From contig RSEF01000002.1 in NCBI GenBank assembly GCA_003993805.1, forward strand, positions 7,444,238 to 7,508,237: a stretch of 64,000 nt of DNA, in the 5' to 3' direction. Positions within the stretch are counted from its first letter, which is position 1; each line of letters starts with the position of its first letter. Made by a program: the position numbers and the translations under genes. The stretch comes from Himantopus leucocephalus (Eukaryota > Chordata > Aves > Charadriiformes > Recurvirostridae). The notes beneath the pieces were generated by a model that had not been told where the DNA came from, searched no databases, and saw only the letters and a program-made list of their open reading frames with translations. Shown here in pieces: positions 63,207-64,000 of the stretch.

Positions 63207-64000
63207 CTGGTTGAACAGACTCTGGGGGTGTCAAACTGACAGCCTCCCTCCCAAACAAAGGGAAACCAACTCTGAAACCCCCGAGGCCCCCGCGGACTCG
63301 AACCATCGTTACGGTTTCTTCTCCAAACGCGCTCGGCCCAGCTTTGCCCGATTACTGCTGCCACCAGGTATGCCATGGCAAGGGCCGCCCGACTCAAAAA
63401 TAACCCGCGGGGAGCGCCGCCAGCCCGGCAGCGCCCGCCAGGCCTCCGCCAGCCCAGCCCGCCCCGGCACCTCAGGCCCATCAGCGGCGAGAGCGGCCAT
63501 CCCCGCCCGGCCTGCCCGGCCCTCTCCGCGGGGAAGCGGTGGTTGGCACGAGGGGCTGCCCCGTACCCGCCCTGAGGGAAGTCCCGCCCGCCCGCCCGCC
63601 GCTGAGGGGAGCGGAGCGCTGAGGGGAGCGGAGCGGAGCGGGGCCCCCCCTCAGGAGCGGCTCCCCCGGGGCGGGCAGCGCCGCGGCCGTTGGGGCTGAC
63701 GAACGCCCGCGCCCCCGGCGGGGAGAGGCCGCGGTGAAGGGAAATCTGCCACAGCCGAGGAAGAGGCGGCCCCCGCCACCCCCCCTCCTCCTCCCCGGCT
63801 TCTGTTTGTTGTGCTTCGCCACCGTCCCGCCGGCGCGTCCCTCCCGGAGAGGCTGACAGCTCCCCCGGCGCCGCCAGCCCCTGCCCGGCGCACGGCGGCC
63901 CGGGCGGCCACCGACTCCCGCCGCGACTTGGCCTGTGCGCGTCCGCACCCGCCTCCGGGGGGGTGAGGGGGTGCGGGGTGTTCCCCTCGCCACCCGCCGA
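63170..64000 (-). promoter_or_regulatory. Second CpG island, candidate promoter of the minus-strand gene
   Basis: An abrupt change from AT-rich intron to CpG-dense sequence at about 63170, continuing past the window edge. GGAGCGGAGCG repeats at about 63608-63645, several GGGCGG-type words and no TATA box are seen. It starts about 16.9 kb inside KMT2C, so it is not that gene's main promoter. It could serve the antisense candidate, an alternative KMT2C start, or both. Confidence 0.7.
63207..63376 (-). CDS. Unrecognised minus-strand gene, candidate first coding exon
   Basis: On the minus strand an ATG at 63376-63374 has a strong initiation context (GCCATGG). It opens 56 codons plus AG up to a consensus donor (ACCAG|GTGAGT, with the intron starting at 63206). 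The peptide starts MAYLVAAVIGQSWAERVWRR and continues through an arginine/glycine-rich part to a WFPFVWEGGC segment. An in-frame ATG at 63481 lies further upstream but has a weaker context. Splicing to the exon at 61952 keeps the frame and gives 174 residues with an intron of 1254 bp. The first 20 residues could be an amphipathic or targeting-like N-terminus, but this is speculation. I recognise no family. Confidence 0.42.

Noticed and set aside
63293..63306. GGTTCGAGTCC, a perfect tRNA T-loop/B-box word on the minus strand
   Set aside because: Surrounding bases do not form a T-stem or cloverleaf, and no A-box is at the right distance. It lies inside the open frame of the candidate exon.
62983..63699. 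238-codon plus-strand ORF
   Set aside because: It reads through a CR1 tail and then CpG-island sequence antisense to the better-supported minus-strand exon. No motif and no splice context.

Overview
This window reads as nuclear DNA from a bird. Several CR1 non-LTR retrotransposon fragments are present, the younger ones ending in the typical avian tail (ATTCTATG-like direct repeats). The two protein-coding genes I can name, XRCC2 and KMT2C, lie in the same order and orientation as in the conserved vertebrate block (human 7q36). I cannot name the species.

Layout. Positions 1-1344 are XRCC2 intron. 1345-2060 is the complete last coding exon of XRCC2 (RAD51 paralogue, homologous recombination), followed by its 3' UTR. 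About 4.4-44 kb is intergenic: mostly unique AT-rich sequence, CR1 fragments, one assembly gap inside a CR1 cluster, a three-unit 63-bp tandem repeat, an isolated CpG-rich patch at about 23.6-24.1 kb and an N-bounded duplicated segment at 35.4-35.7 kb. About 44.0-47.5 kb is a large CpG island with the KMT2C (MLL3) promoter, a leader holding several upstream ORFs, and coding exon 1 (46307-46479, AT-hook motif, clean splice donor). The remainder to 64 kb should be KMT2C intron 1. A second CpG island begins at about 63.17 kb and runs off the right edge.

The most interesting signal is inside that intron on the minus strand. An open exon in the second CpG island (63376-63207) has a strong Kozak ATG and a consensus donor. 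A second exon (61952-61598) has a long polypyrimidine tract and acceptor. The two join in phase to give a 174-residue ORF that I do not recognise. It is either an undescribed antisense gene nested in KMT2C or a spliced lncRNA with a chance ORF.

XRCC2 and KMT2C are neighbours but work separately: recombination repair and enhancer H3K4 methylation. There are no operons, CRISPR arrays, rRNAs or convincing tRNAs. Seven single Ns and two 100-N gaps lie mostly beside long homopolymers or duplicated sequence, so local structure there is unreliable.
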